Positions 1 through 6,420 of a DNA stretch of 8,872 nt are shown in pieces. How positions within the stretch are numbered: position 1 is the stretch's first letter; every line of letters starts with the position of its first letter. The stretch comes from Luminiphilus sp. Its GTDB lineage: Bacteria > Pseudomonadota > Gammaproteobacteria > Pseudomonadales > Halieaceae. Location: NCBI GenBank assembly GCA_024638905.1, contig JAHEJH010000077.1, positions 1 to 8,872 of the forward strand, given 5' to 3'. The notes below the pieces were generated by a model. The model did not search any database. It saw only the letters and a list, made by a program, of their open reading frames with translations, and was not told the DNA's origin. A program made the translations under genes and the position numbers.

Positions 1-1427
1 ATCTCGTAAAGACTCGGTGCACGGAATCCGGTGCCGATCGCGGCGCGCAGTGCCCAGCCCTCGGCCATGCCGTCCAGATCGTAGCGCCCGCTGATGCGCC
101 AGCTGTCGAACTCGCCAAAATCGTCGTTGTCATCGTGACGCCAGCCAAAGGTCACAACGCCGCGGCCAAAGCGCTGTTGGGCCTCTAGATAGATGCCGGT
201 GTTGTCTCTGGACCAATCGGTGCTGGCATCAGAGAGCGCCTGCTCTTCGTGATCGACACCGTAGGTGAGCCGGGTGTTGTCTGTGAGCCGCCATGCGCCG
301 ATGAGGGACGTCGTATCCGTCTCGCCCTCGGTTTCGTAGGACAAAATGCCAGCAGAGAAAAAGGCGCGCTCGGTGTCGCTCGAGGCATAGCTGAGCTCGA
401 CGGTGTGTTGCTCAGTGGCGAAACGCAGCGCGCTGCGCCAGGCTTGTTGCTCATACTCATCGTCACAGTTGTGAATCAACGCAAAGGTTGCAGTGTCGTA
501 GCAGCCGTCATATTCGTTGTCGCCGGAGATATCGGTTGCCGCAACCTGCACAGAGATGTCGTCGCTGATCGCCCAGGAGAGCGCGCCATGAGCGGTCGTA
601 TTCTCGTAGCCATCCAGGTCTGGGTCGACGCTGTCGATCTCCCGCGCGTTGAAGCCGTCGGTTTCCAGCTGTGAGAGAGACACCGACGCAGTCAGTTGAT
701 CAGTGCTCAAGACGCCATTGATCGCGCCCTGATAAAAATCGTCGCTGCCGGCCTCTAAATGGCCTTCCACACCCGACTCGGCAGTGGCGTCGACGGTTGA
801 CATGAGAATCACGCCACCGGCATCCGCACCCCAGAGCAATCCCTGGGGGCCGCGCAGAATTTCCACGCGGGTCAAACCGCTGCTCACTAGGTGTTCGATA
901 CGGGGGCTGACCTGCGGGGAAGAGGGGTCCGCGATATTGATGCCGTCCAGTACAATCCGCGTGCGGTAGCCTTCCTCACCTCGGATCCGAACCGCTGCCG
1001 CTTTGCCGTAACCGCCATCCATGGTCACGGTGACGCCCGGTTGGGTGTCGAGCAGTGAAGCAAGGTCGGGATAAGCCAGAGATCGCATCATGTCCTCATC
1101 GATCACGCTGACCGAGACCCCGATCTGATCAATTAGGTCGGGTGTTCGCGATGAGACCACCACTTCCTCTACTTCTCCGACATGAATCGACCTATCGGAC
1201 GCGGTGTCCTGCGCTATGGTGAAGCACGAACCAGTCAGGGCCCAAACCAACAATGAAGTGGAACGAAAAATAGTGCCAAAAGACCGCATGGCAAGCGATG
1301 CGGTGTTATCGCCGATAGCCGCATATCGCTGCGGATTCTGATTCGCAAACCAAGATGCCGGCCGCGCCTGTGTCTGATTCGCTGCTGAGGCTATCGAGTG
1401 ATTGCCGTGAGAATGTGAAACTGTCAT
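1..1427 (-). CDS. btuB: BtuB-like TonB-dependent outer-membrane receptor for cobalamin (partial, C-terminus beyond left edge)
   Basis: Predicted outer-membrane receptor importing vitamin B12 with energy from TonB-ExbBD. Reading minus strand, the frame is open from codon 1 through the window edge (475 codons seen; the rest of the barrel is missing). A signal peptide beginning MRSFGTIFRSTSLLVWAL is followed by a TonB-box-like EEVVVSS (about residues 87-93), then a plug domain with LLDTQPGV, IRGEEGYRTRIVLDGI and EILRGPQGLLWG, then barrel strands; the last residues seen are GTGFRAPSLYE, a typical barrel motif. B12 specificity is inferred mainly from the cobalamin riboswitch upstream. The start is uncertain. 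ATG at 1427 has a purine-rich ribosome site (AGGGGAAGGG) but adds 46 residues before the signal peptide. ATG at 1289, in the same frame, begins exactly at the signal peptide but has no visible ribosome site. I chose 1427 on the ribosome site. Other corrinoid or metal-chelate substrates remain possible. Confidence 0.88.
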   Translation of the reverse strand, partial: MTVSHSHGNHSIASAANQTQARPASWFANQNPQRYAAIGDNTASLAMRSFGTIFRSTSLLVWALTGSCFTIAQDTASDRSIHVGEVEEVVVSSRTPDLIDQIGVSVSVIDEDMMRSLAYPDLASLLDTQPGVTVTMDGGYGKAAAVRIRGEEGYRTRIVLDGINIADPSSPQVSPRIEHLVSSGLTRVEILRGPQGLLWGADAGGVILMSTVDATAESGVEGHLEAGSDDFYQGAINGVLSTDQLTASVSLSQLETDGFNAREIDSVDPDLDGYENTTAHGALSWAISDDISVQVAATDISGDNEYDGCYDTATFALIHNCDDEYEQQAWRSALRFATEQHTVELSYASSDTERAFFSAGILSYETEGETDTTSLIGAWRLTDNTRLTYGVDHEEQALSDASTDWSRDNTGIYLEAQQRFGRGVVTFGWRHDDNDDFGEFDSWRISGRYDLDGMAEGWALRAAIGTGFRAPSLYE

Positions 1428-1432
1428 CCCTT

Positions 1433-1471
1433 CCCCTATTGGTGTCTTAGCCGTCAATACAGCGTTCGGGG
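1433..1471 (-). promoter_or_regulatory. Candidate Shine-Dalgarno-sequestering helix in the receptor leader
   Basis: In the minus-strand RNA, CAAUAGGGG (1441-1433), which contains the best ribosome site for ATG 1427, can pair with UAUUG (1459-1455) and CCCC (1471-1468). This gives nine base pairs with an 8-nt bulge on the 5' side. Such a helix would hide the ribosome site and would suit a translational expression platform for the upstream cobalamin riboswitch. The pairing is read directly from the sequence; the regulatory role is inference. I saw no GC-rich hairpin followed by a U run in the leader, so transcription termination looks less likely. Confidence 0.4.
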
Positions 1472-1535
1472 CGAGGGGCAGGAGATGCATGACACGGCGG
1501 ACAGCTTATGCCACGGGTGTCGAGCGCATCCGGTA

Positions 1536-1550
1536 GGAGCCCTCCGCTCC
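1536..1550 (-). other. Small leader hairpin downstream of the riboswitch
   Basis: The minus-strand RNA reads GGAGC-GGAGG-GCUCC, a perfect 5-bp stem with a 5-nt loop, beginning 15 nt after the last base of the aptamer P1 helix. A second tiny stem, CACA-UCA-UGUG, sits between it and the aptamer. One of these could be the regulatory hairpin that docks with aptamer loop L5 in many cobalamin riboswitches, but I could not find a clear loop-loop complement. There is no U tract after it. Confidence 0.35.
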
Positions 1551-1565
1551 ACATGATGTGTGTTG

Positions 1566-1687
1566 ATCAGGCAGGTATCGGGCTCTCACCTTAGTGATGA
1601 CCGTTGCGGGGGCAGCGCCGGACTTGCCAAAGCTCACCGGACTTCCCTTTTAACCTGCCCAGATCGTGAGACCGGCAGGCACCTGAT
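1566..1687 (-). promoter_or_regulatory. Cobalamin (B12) riboswitch aptamer
   Basis: On the minus strand the hallmark blocks occur in the right order. P1 AUCAGG (1687-1682) pairs with CCUGAU (1571-1566). A P2 stem GCCUGCC/GGGCAGGU follows, then AAAAGGGAA, CCGGUGAG, a closing AGUCCGG, then CUGCCCCCGCAACGGU and finally GCCCGAUACCUGCC, the B12 box. These match the conserved core of the cobalamin riboswitch family (Rfam RF00174). Only about 16 nt separate GCAACGGU from the GCCCGAU block, and they form a small hairpin (UCAUCAC/GGUGAGA). The large P7-P11 peripheral extension seen in E. coli btuB is therefore absent and the aptamer is compact. It precedes the TonB-dependent receptor on the same strand, so cobalamin binding is expected to repress that gene. 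Confidence 0.93.
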
Positions 1688-1694
1688 GCGCGGC

Positions 1695-1723
1695 ACCTTA
1701 CTCGCACTCGATACTTGGGTCAA
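1695..1723 (-). promoter_or_regulatory. Candidate sigma70 promoter for riboswitch and receptor
   Basis: Minus strand: a -35 element TTGACC (1723-1718), a 17-nt spacer, and a -10 element TAAGGT (1700-1695). The -35 matches five of six consensus bases; the -10 is weak (three of six). Transcription would start near 1688-1690, directly before the first helix of the riboswitch, which is where it should start. That placement is the strongest support. Confidence 0.55.
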
Positions 1724-1748
1724 TCGATCCCGGTGTTAACATTTGCTC

Positions 1749-2279
1749 ATGCAGCCTGACCATCACGACAAGCCCCTCTCCGCCGACCAGCACTCTCGCG
1801 TTGCCGCATTGCTGGGTCGAGAGCCCCGGGGGCTGCGCGCGATCCCTGTGGCGGATGAACGCGGTGAGCCGTTGGTCATTCGTGTGGCCTCGGTAGTCGA
1901 TGACAAGCCTTTTCCCACGCTTTACTGGTTGGTAGGGACGGAGCTGAGCCTGCGGATTGATCGGCTTGAAGCCGCCGGATGGATTGCGCGATTGCAGGAT
2001 CGAGTGGATGCCTCGACCTCGCTGCAGCAGGCAATGAACGATGACCACGCGCGACATCGGGAGGAGCGATCGCGTTTCTTGTCCGATGCTGAGCGGCAGC
2101 TGCTGAATGACAAAGGGATGCAGTCGGCGCTCGACGAGCGTGGCATTGGTGGCATCAGTGAGCCGAGCCGCATTCGCTGTCTGCACACCTGGTATGCCGC
2201 TCATCTGGTCACGCCCAATATCATCGGGCAGTTGGTCGATGAGCTCCTAGCAGAAGGTGAATACTTGGCCACAGATTAA
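1749..2279 (+). CDS. DUF501 domain-containing protein
   Basis: A 176-residue, probably cytoplasmic protein with no signal peptide or membrane segment. It resembles the DUF501 family (no established biochemical function that I know of). Family-like features are an N-terminal VAALLGREPRGLRAIPV, then PLVIRVASVVDDKPFPTLYWLVG, the stretch LSLRIDRLEAAGWIARLQDRV, a charged helical middle (HARHREERSRFL), and a C-terminal IRCLHTWYAAHLV. The FPTLYWL and CLH segments are the most characteristic. I chose ATG 1749; a TTG two codons upstream (1743) is in frame but less likely. Neither has a strong ribosome site (GGTG lies about 14 bases before the ATG). The gene is divergent from the B12 receptor and 55 bp before the DAHP synthase. 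In other proteobacteria DUF501 genes are, as I recall, often near exopolyphosphatase genes, which are not seen here. Confidence 0.8.
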   Translation: MQPDHHDKPLSADQHSRVAALLGREPRGLRAIPVADERGEPLVIRVASVVDDKPFPTLYWLVGTELSLRIDRLEAAGWIARLQDRVDASTSLQQAMNDDHARHREERSRFLSDAERQLLNDKGMQSALDERGIGGISEPSRIRCLHTWYAAHLVTPNIIGQLVDELLAEGEYLATD

Positions 2280-2282
2280 TCG

Positions 2283-2316
2283 GCCGGCGGTGGTATCCTT
2301 CGGCGTTTATTTATAT
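2283..2316 (+). terminator. Candidate intrinsic terminator after the DUF501 gene
   Basis: GCCGGCGG (2283-2290) and CCTTCGGC (2297-2304) can form an 8-position stem with one mismatch and one G-U pair around a 6-nt loop. The T-rich stretch GTTTATTTATAT follows, four bases after the DUF501 stop codon. The imperfect stem and the A-interrupted T tract keep this tentative. If it works, the DAHP synthase needs its own promoter in the remaining AT-rich 20-30 bases, where I could not identify a convincing -35/-10 pair. Confidence 0.4.
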
Positions 2317-2334
2317 TGGTTAAAGCGGTAATCC

Positions 2335-3396
2335 ATGATGTCTACCAACACTGACGATCTTCGCATTCAGAATCTGCGTGAGCTGGTGGTGCCCGAGGCG
2401 CTCATTGCGGAGCTGCCGGCAGAAGGGCCACTGGCCGAACATGTGAATGCGTCTCGCGGGGTGATCCAGTCGATTCTGGAGCGGACCGATGACCGTCTGG
2501 TGGTCGTGGTGGGGCCGTGCTCGATACATGACCCGGACGCCGCCATGGACTATGCCGCGCGACTTAAAACGCTGGCAGACGAGGTATCAGAAGATATCTT
2601 TGTGGTGATGCGGGTGTATTTCGAAAAACCCCGTACCACGGTTGGCTGGAAAGGCCTTATCAACGACCCCCACCTCGACAACTCTTTCGACGTCAACGAA
2701 GGCCTGCGCCGTGCGCGCCAATTGTTGCTGGATATCAATGGCGTGGGCCTCCCCACCGCCACTGAATATCTGGATCTGATCTCGCCGCAGTACATTGCTG
2801 ATCTGGTCAGTTGGGGTGCTATCGGTGCCCGCACAACCGAGAGCCAGAGCCACCGGGAGCTCGCCAGCGGCCTCTCTTGTCCGGTCGGTTTTAAAAACGG
2901 CACGGGCGGAAATGTGCAGATTGCGGTTGATGCCATTGGTGCTGCGCAGCACTCGCATCACTTTTTGTCGGTGACTAAGGGCGGCCAGTCGGCGATTTTC
3001 GAGACCGCAGGTAACCCCTATTGCCATCTGATTCTGCGCGGCGGCCCCCAACCTAACTACGATATGTTCTCGGTAGACGATGCCTGTGCCATGCTCGCCA
3101 AAGCCAAGTTAGCAGAGAGCGTGATGATCGATGCCAGCCACGCCAATAGCCGGAAGCAGCCGCAACGTCAGGTATCGGTAGCAGAGGATATCGCCACCCA
3201 GGTAGCGCGCGGTGATCGCCGGATTATCGGGCTCATGTTGGAGAGCTTTATCGAGTCTGGCCGCCAAGACGTGGTCGACAAGAATAATCTGGTCTATGGC
3301 CAGAGTATTACCGACCCTTGCATGGACTGGGCGCAGACGATCTCCACCTTGCACGCCCTCGCGGGCGCGGTACAACAGAGGCGCAAAGCGGCCTAA
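2335..3396 (+). CDS. aroG: 3-deoxy-7-phosphoheptulonate (DAHP) synthase, class I AroF/G/H type
   Basis: Cytoplasmic metalloenzyme that condenses phosphoenolpyruvate with erythrose 4-phosphate to DAHP, the first step of the shikimate route to aromatic amino acids. At 353 residues it matches E. coli AroG (350) and aligns with an offset of one. Motifs are GPCSIHD (60-66), KPRTTVGWKGL (98-108), GARTTESQ (164-171), PVGFKNGTGG and DASHANSRK. All four metal ligands are present: C62, H269, E303 and D327. The residues around the feedback site (SPQY at 150-153, S181, and FLSVTK with F210 and S212) resemble the phenylalanine-sensitive AroG isozyme more than AroF or AroH. Some stretches, such as IAVDAI and SITDPC, look AroH-like, so the isozyme call is moderate while the enzyme call is near certain. 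Two ATGs sit in tandem (2335 and 2338) after a weak ribosome site. The stop is 4 bp before the next gene. Confidence 0.95.
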   Translation: MMSTNTDDLRIQNLRELVVPEALIAELPAEGPLAEHVNASRGVIQSILERTDDRLVVVVGPCSIHDPDAAMDYAARLKTLADEVSEDIFVVMRVYFEKPRTTVGWKGLINDPHLDNSFDVNEGLRRARQLLLDINGVGLPTATEYLDLISPQYIADLVSWGAIGARTTESQSHRELASGLSCPVGFKNGTGGNVQIAVDAIGAAQHSHHFLSVTKGGQSAIFETAGNPYCHLILRGGPQPNYDMFSVDDACAMLAKAKLAESVMIDASHANSRKQPQRQVSVAEDIATQVARGDRRIIGLMLESFIESGRQDVVDKNNLVYGQSITDPCMDWAQTISTLHALAGAVQQRRKAA

Positions 3397-3400
3397 GCCT

Positions 3401-5128
3401 ATGGTGCGACGACCCTTTACAAGCGTGCTGTGCAGCGTGATGCGATCCGCTATCGCCGCTGTGCTGCTCTTGTGGGCTGTCGTTGCGGTCGCGCAAGAGG
3501 TAGACGTTGCAGGACCGCCTGCCGCCAGTGAGCTGACCATTGCCCAGCTGTCAGATAAGGTCTCGCAAGAACTCGCCTCACTCCGCACATTTGAGAGCTA
3601 CCCCATGCCCGAATCCTTTGAGCGGCGACGCACGCTCGAGATTCGCCGCGATGAAAAAACCATCCACGTACTGGGTCGCATCATGCCACTGGCGGATCGG
3701 GTGTTGGCGCTTCCCGAGGATGCCCCCGAGCGCGACACGCTGGACCAATTAATGCGCGCTCGCGGCGACTTGATCGAGCAAGCGCTGGTGGACCGCTTTA
3801 TCAGTCTGACCACGCGCCTCAATGAATCGCTTGAGCTTCAGGGTGATCTCTCCGGGCCGGCTTTGTTGGCGGAGGAGTCTTTTGCTGAGTTGGTGGATGG
3901 CCAGCGCCTGCAGTACCTCGAACTGTCCACGGAGCAGGTACTGCTCCTAGAGGCGCTGGAAATTGACGAAACCAGCCTGCGCGAGAAAGTCGTTCGCACT
4001 CTGACGTATTTTGGTGAGGAGATGATGGGTCTTATTCATCTTCACCAGCACGGCTTAAAAATGCTGGCAGCGCGACAGGCGACGGATGGCACCGACGCGG
4101 ATCTGATTCAAGCGGCACGGTTTGAGTCGGAGCGGTTGCAGCTGTCGGTGACACGGCTCAGAGGCGTAGTGGCGCAGCTCGACCGTTTGGGGGGCGATAC
4201 CCTGGAAATGCGCCGCACGCTCATTGAGGAGCGGGGCAGCCTCGCGTTGTCGTTAGTCGACACGGACATTGCCAGCGTGCTCTATGCCGAAGCGACCACC
4301 AAGTTCAAAGATTGGCTCGCCAATCGTGGTGCCGGCACACTGCTCTCAGTGCTTCTCTTCGTTTCCATTCTGATCGTGGCACGCTGGCTAGCGCGCCTAA
4401 CACGGCGCGTGACCGAACGGGCGCTGCGGCACTCCGATCAGTCTGTTTCGCAGCTGTTGAAAGAAATGCTGATCTCAATTTCCGGCACCATCGTGTTCCT
4501 GGTGGGAGTGCTGGTCGCCTTGTCCCAGGTCGGCGTGTCGGTCACGCCAATGATCGCCGGTCTTGGCGTGGTGGGTTTTATTGTCGGCTTTGCGCTGCAG
4601 GATACCCTCAGCAACTTTGCTGCAGGCGCCATGATTCTCGCCTACCGGCCGTTTGATACCGGTGATTTCATCTCTGCGGCTGAGGTAGAAGGCACAGTGC
4701 AAAAGATGAACCTCGTGAACACCACCGTCGTGACGATCGATAACCGTGTATTGATTATCCCCAACAGTAAGATTTGGGGCGGTGTGATTCTCAACTTTAC
4801 CGGGCAACACCTGCGTCGCACCGATGTGATTTACAGCGTCAGTTACAGCGATGACCTGGATCACGTGCAAAAGGTACTTGAGGACCTGATTGCAGGGGAT
4901 GAGCGCTTCTTGACCACGCCGGAGCCCATTGTCAGGGTGAAGCAGTTCAGCGATTCCTCTATCGATTTCCTGGTGCGGGCCTATGTGAAGACGGAGGAAT
5001 TCTGGGAGACCCTGTGGGCGCTCAATAAGGCGGTCAAACAGCGCTTCGACGCCGAGGGCATTACCATTCCGTTCCCCCAGCGCGATGTGCACATGGCGCC
5101 GCAGGCTGAGTCTACGCCCGCGGAATAA
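3401..5128 (+). CDS. MscS-family mechanosensitive ion channel with large periplasmic domain
   Basis: A 575-residue inner-membrane channel of the MscS type, which opens under membrane tension to release solutes during hypo-osmotic shock. An N-terminal signal peptide (hydrophobic AAVLLLWAVVAVA, likely cut after A31) leads to an alpha-helical, probably periplasmic region to about residue 310. Transmembrane helices follow near 313-333 and 358-380, then the pore helix TM3 at about 380-418. TM3 has the family signature GLGVVGFIVGFALQDTLSNFAAG and the trailing AYRPFDTGD. A beta domain (EGTVQKMNLVNTTV, IPNSKIWGGVILNFT) and an alpha/beta domain complete the C-terminus, without an extra tail. E. coli MscS is 286 residues, so this is a long paralogue. 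I chose ATG 3401, 4 bp after the DAHP synthase stop. ATG 3440 is an alternative that starts right at the signal peptide. The frame is open further upstream to 3212, but that overlaps the conserved DAHP synthase and is rejected. Cotranscription with the synthase is likely. Confidence 0.92.
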   Translation: MVRRPFTSVLCSVMRSAIAAVLLLWAVVAVAQEVDVAGPPAASELTIAQLSDKVSQELASLRTFESYPMPESFERRRTLEIRRDEKTIHVLGRIMPLADRVLALPEDAPERDTLDQLMRARGDLIEQALVDRFISLTTRLNESLELQGDLSGPALLAEESFAELVDGQRLQYLELSTEQVLLLEALEIDETSLREKVVRTLTYFGEEMMGLIHLHQHGLKMLAARQATDGTDADLIQAARFESERLQLSVTRLRGVVAQLDRLGGDTLEMRRTLIEERGSLALSLVDTDIASVLYAEATTKFKDWLANRGAGTLLSVLLFVSILIVARWLARLTRRVTERALRHSDQSVSQLLKEMLISISGTIVFLVGVLVALSQVGVSVTPMIAGLGVVGFIVGFALQDTLSNFAAGAMILAYRPFDTGDFISAAEVEGTVQKMNLVNTTVVTIDNRVLIIPNSKIWGGVILNFTGQHLRRTDVIYSVSYSDDLDHVQKVLEDLIAGDERFLTTPEPIVRVKQFSDSSIDFLVRAYVKTEEFWETLWALNKAVKQRFDAEGITIPFPQRDVHMAPQAESTPAE

Positions 5129-5177
5129 AGCGATGAGCCGACTGTTGAGTGTTGCTGTTCCTGTGCACTGCTAACCT

Positions 5178-6365
5178 TTAATACCGCCAGGTCACTCCCG
5201 TCGAGATCGTGTAGTCACTGTTGCTCAACGCGTTATCGTCCCGGTCGCCCGCACTGTCGATGATGGTTTGCGCATCTACCGTCCAGTAGAAACTGTCGAA
5301 CAGCTCCCAGTTGATTAATAGCTTCAGATCGCCGCGCACGCGCCCCCAGTCAGATAATGACGGATAGGTATTGCCATTGAGCGAGATGTCCATATCGAGA
5401 TTTTGAAAGCTGTACAGATGCCACTTAACATTCAGAAATAGCTCGGCGTCGTTGCACGTTTCCCTCGCATCATCTTCGATGAACGTTGGGCCTCCTGAGC
5501 CCCCTTCTTGATCGTCACAGGCTTTTCTCCGCTCCTGCACGCCTTGGAGCCCTGCCGAAATCGCCAATTCATTACCGAGATCGTTGATCAGGTAGCGTCC
5601 AAAACCGAAGCCTAGTGAGCCGCGATGCGCAATGCCCAGCTCGTCGTTTGTTTCGTAGCGAGCGTTCAAAACACGATAAGACTGGGCAGTGCCGCGATCC
5701 CGCCAAAATTCTCTCGAAATTTCGAAGCTCGAGGCGTTACTGCTCTCGGTGTCCTTTTTCGCAGTGGCTTCAGCCGTGTCGACAGTGCCTCCGTCCGGAT
5801 TCTCGGGGCAATCACAGGGGAGCTCTTCGGCACTGCTTTTTATGCTGGTGCGGGTATCGTTGATGCTGGCCTGAAAGGTGGTTCGACCGCCGCGCACGTC
5901 GTATTGCCCCCGCGCATTCAGCACCAGCGTTTGGGTATTGGGGTCAGCATAAACAGTAGCGCCTAGTGCCAAATCGAGTTTGTCTGCCAGTTCATTCTCA
6001 ATCGATCGGACCTCGACGATGTCATCAATGTCGACCTGTCGATTGACGCTGCTAGACTGAAAAGTCAGCTGATTCGGTATGTCGTTGCCAACAAAACGCC
6101 CGTACATCCGCTCACCGTCATCAAGCCTCACCTCGTAAATATATCGACTCTCGATCTGCCTGACCTCACGCCATTTGATATTAACGATGCCTGCGTAGTC
6201 GGTGCTCAAGGACAGTTTTCCCGACGTCATGGCGTTTACGGCCCCCGTAATTTGATCGCCATTAGCCACCGTGACGATGTCCGTCTTGGCGTGGGACCAA
6301 ACTTCTGCGCTGCTGAAACTGATGCAGAGCGCGGCTAAGTGTGTCAGTAGGGGTGTGAGACGCAT
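5178..6365 (-). CDS. DUF481-family outer-membrane beta-barrel protein
   Basis: A 395-residue protein predicted to be exported and inserted in the outer membrane; its biochemical role is unknown. It has a signal peptide (MRLTPLLTHLAALCISFSSA, cut near residue 20 or 26). Two short beta-rich repeats follow, with NGDQITGAV...KLSLSTDYAGIVNIKW and DDGERMYGRF...NQLTFQSSSV...VDIDDIVEV. From about residue 125 alternating strands form a DUF481-like barrel that ends in VTWRY, with the terminal aromatic typical of barrel assembly substrates. Two insertions carry cysteines: C184-D-C186 in a Pro/Asp/Gly-rich loop, and C283...C304 flanking a Gly/acidic loop. ATG 6365 is chosen because GGAGG stands 7 bases upstream; the frame is open a further 74 codons but that would run into the VOC gene. 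It lies 55 bp downstream of the VOC gene on the same strand, so they may be cotranscribed. The gene converges with the MscS gene across 49 bp in which I found no clear terminator. Confidence 0.85.
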   Translation of the reverse strand: MRLTPLLTHLAALCISFSSAEVWSHAKTDIVTVANGDQITGAVNAMTSGKLSLSTDYAGIVNIKWREVRQIESRYIYEVRLDDGERMYGRFVGNDIPNQLTFQSSSVNRQVDIDDIVEVRSIENELADKLDLALGATVYADPNTQTLVLNARGQYDVRGGRTTFQASINDTRTSIKSSAEELPCDCPENPDGGTVDTAEATAKKDTESSNASSFEISREFWRDRGTAQSYRVLNARYETNDELGIAHRGSLGFGFGRYLINDLGNELAISAGLQGVQERRKACDDQEGGSGGPTFIEDDARETCNDAELFLNVKWHLYSFQNLDMDISLNGNTYPSLSDWGRVRGDLKLLINWELFDSFYWTVDAQTIIDSAGDRDDNALSNSDYTISTGVTWRY

Positions 6366-6420
6366 TTCCGGCCTCCAATGGTGGAAGTGAATCAGTTCAA
6401 CAAAAGGGTCGGGTTGGGGT

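Larger units (their letters stand above)
1428..1748. other. Divergent intergenic region carrying the receptor leader and riboswitch
   Basis: This gap of about 320 bases lies between the minus-strand receptor and the plus-strand DUF501 gene. On the minus strand it holds a sigma70-like promoter (1695-1723), the cobalamin riboswitch aptamer (1566-1687), a small hairpin (1536-1550), and a candidate SD-blocking helix (1433-1471) just before ATG 1427. Between about 1472 and 1535 I see no further recognisable element. The receptor frame stays open upstream of 1427 as far as a TAA near 1505, with another in-frame ATG at 1490 (no better supported). I saw no convincing plus-strand promoter for the DUF501 gene in the last 60 bases, although one must presumably lie there. 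Confidence 0.7.

Noticed and set aside
249..674. 141-codon plus-strand open frame inside the receptor region
   Set aside because: Lies antisense to the receptor frame, which has clear TonB-dependent receptor motifs; no ribosome site or recognisable product.
1698..2204. 168-codon minus-strand open frame antisense to the DUF501 gene
   Set aside because: The plus-strand product matches DUF501 throughout; the antisense frame also overlaps the riboswitch promoter and has no family features.
3212..3400. Upstream extension of the MscS frame
   Set aside because: It overlaps the conserved C-terminus of DAHP synthase, which contains the metal ligands E303 and D327, and the extension precedes a clear signal peptide.
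4475..5092. 205-codon minus-strand open frame
   Set aside because: Antisense to the conserved MscS pore and C-terminal domains; the translation resembles no known protein.
5129..5177. Bidirectional terminator between the convergent MscS and DUF481 genes
   Set aside because: Only a 4-bp AGTG/CACT pairing with a long loop and no T tract was found.
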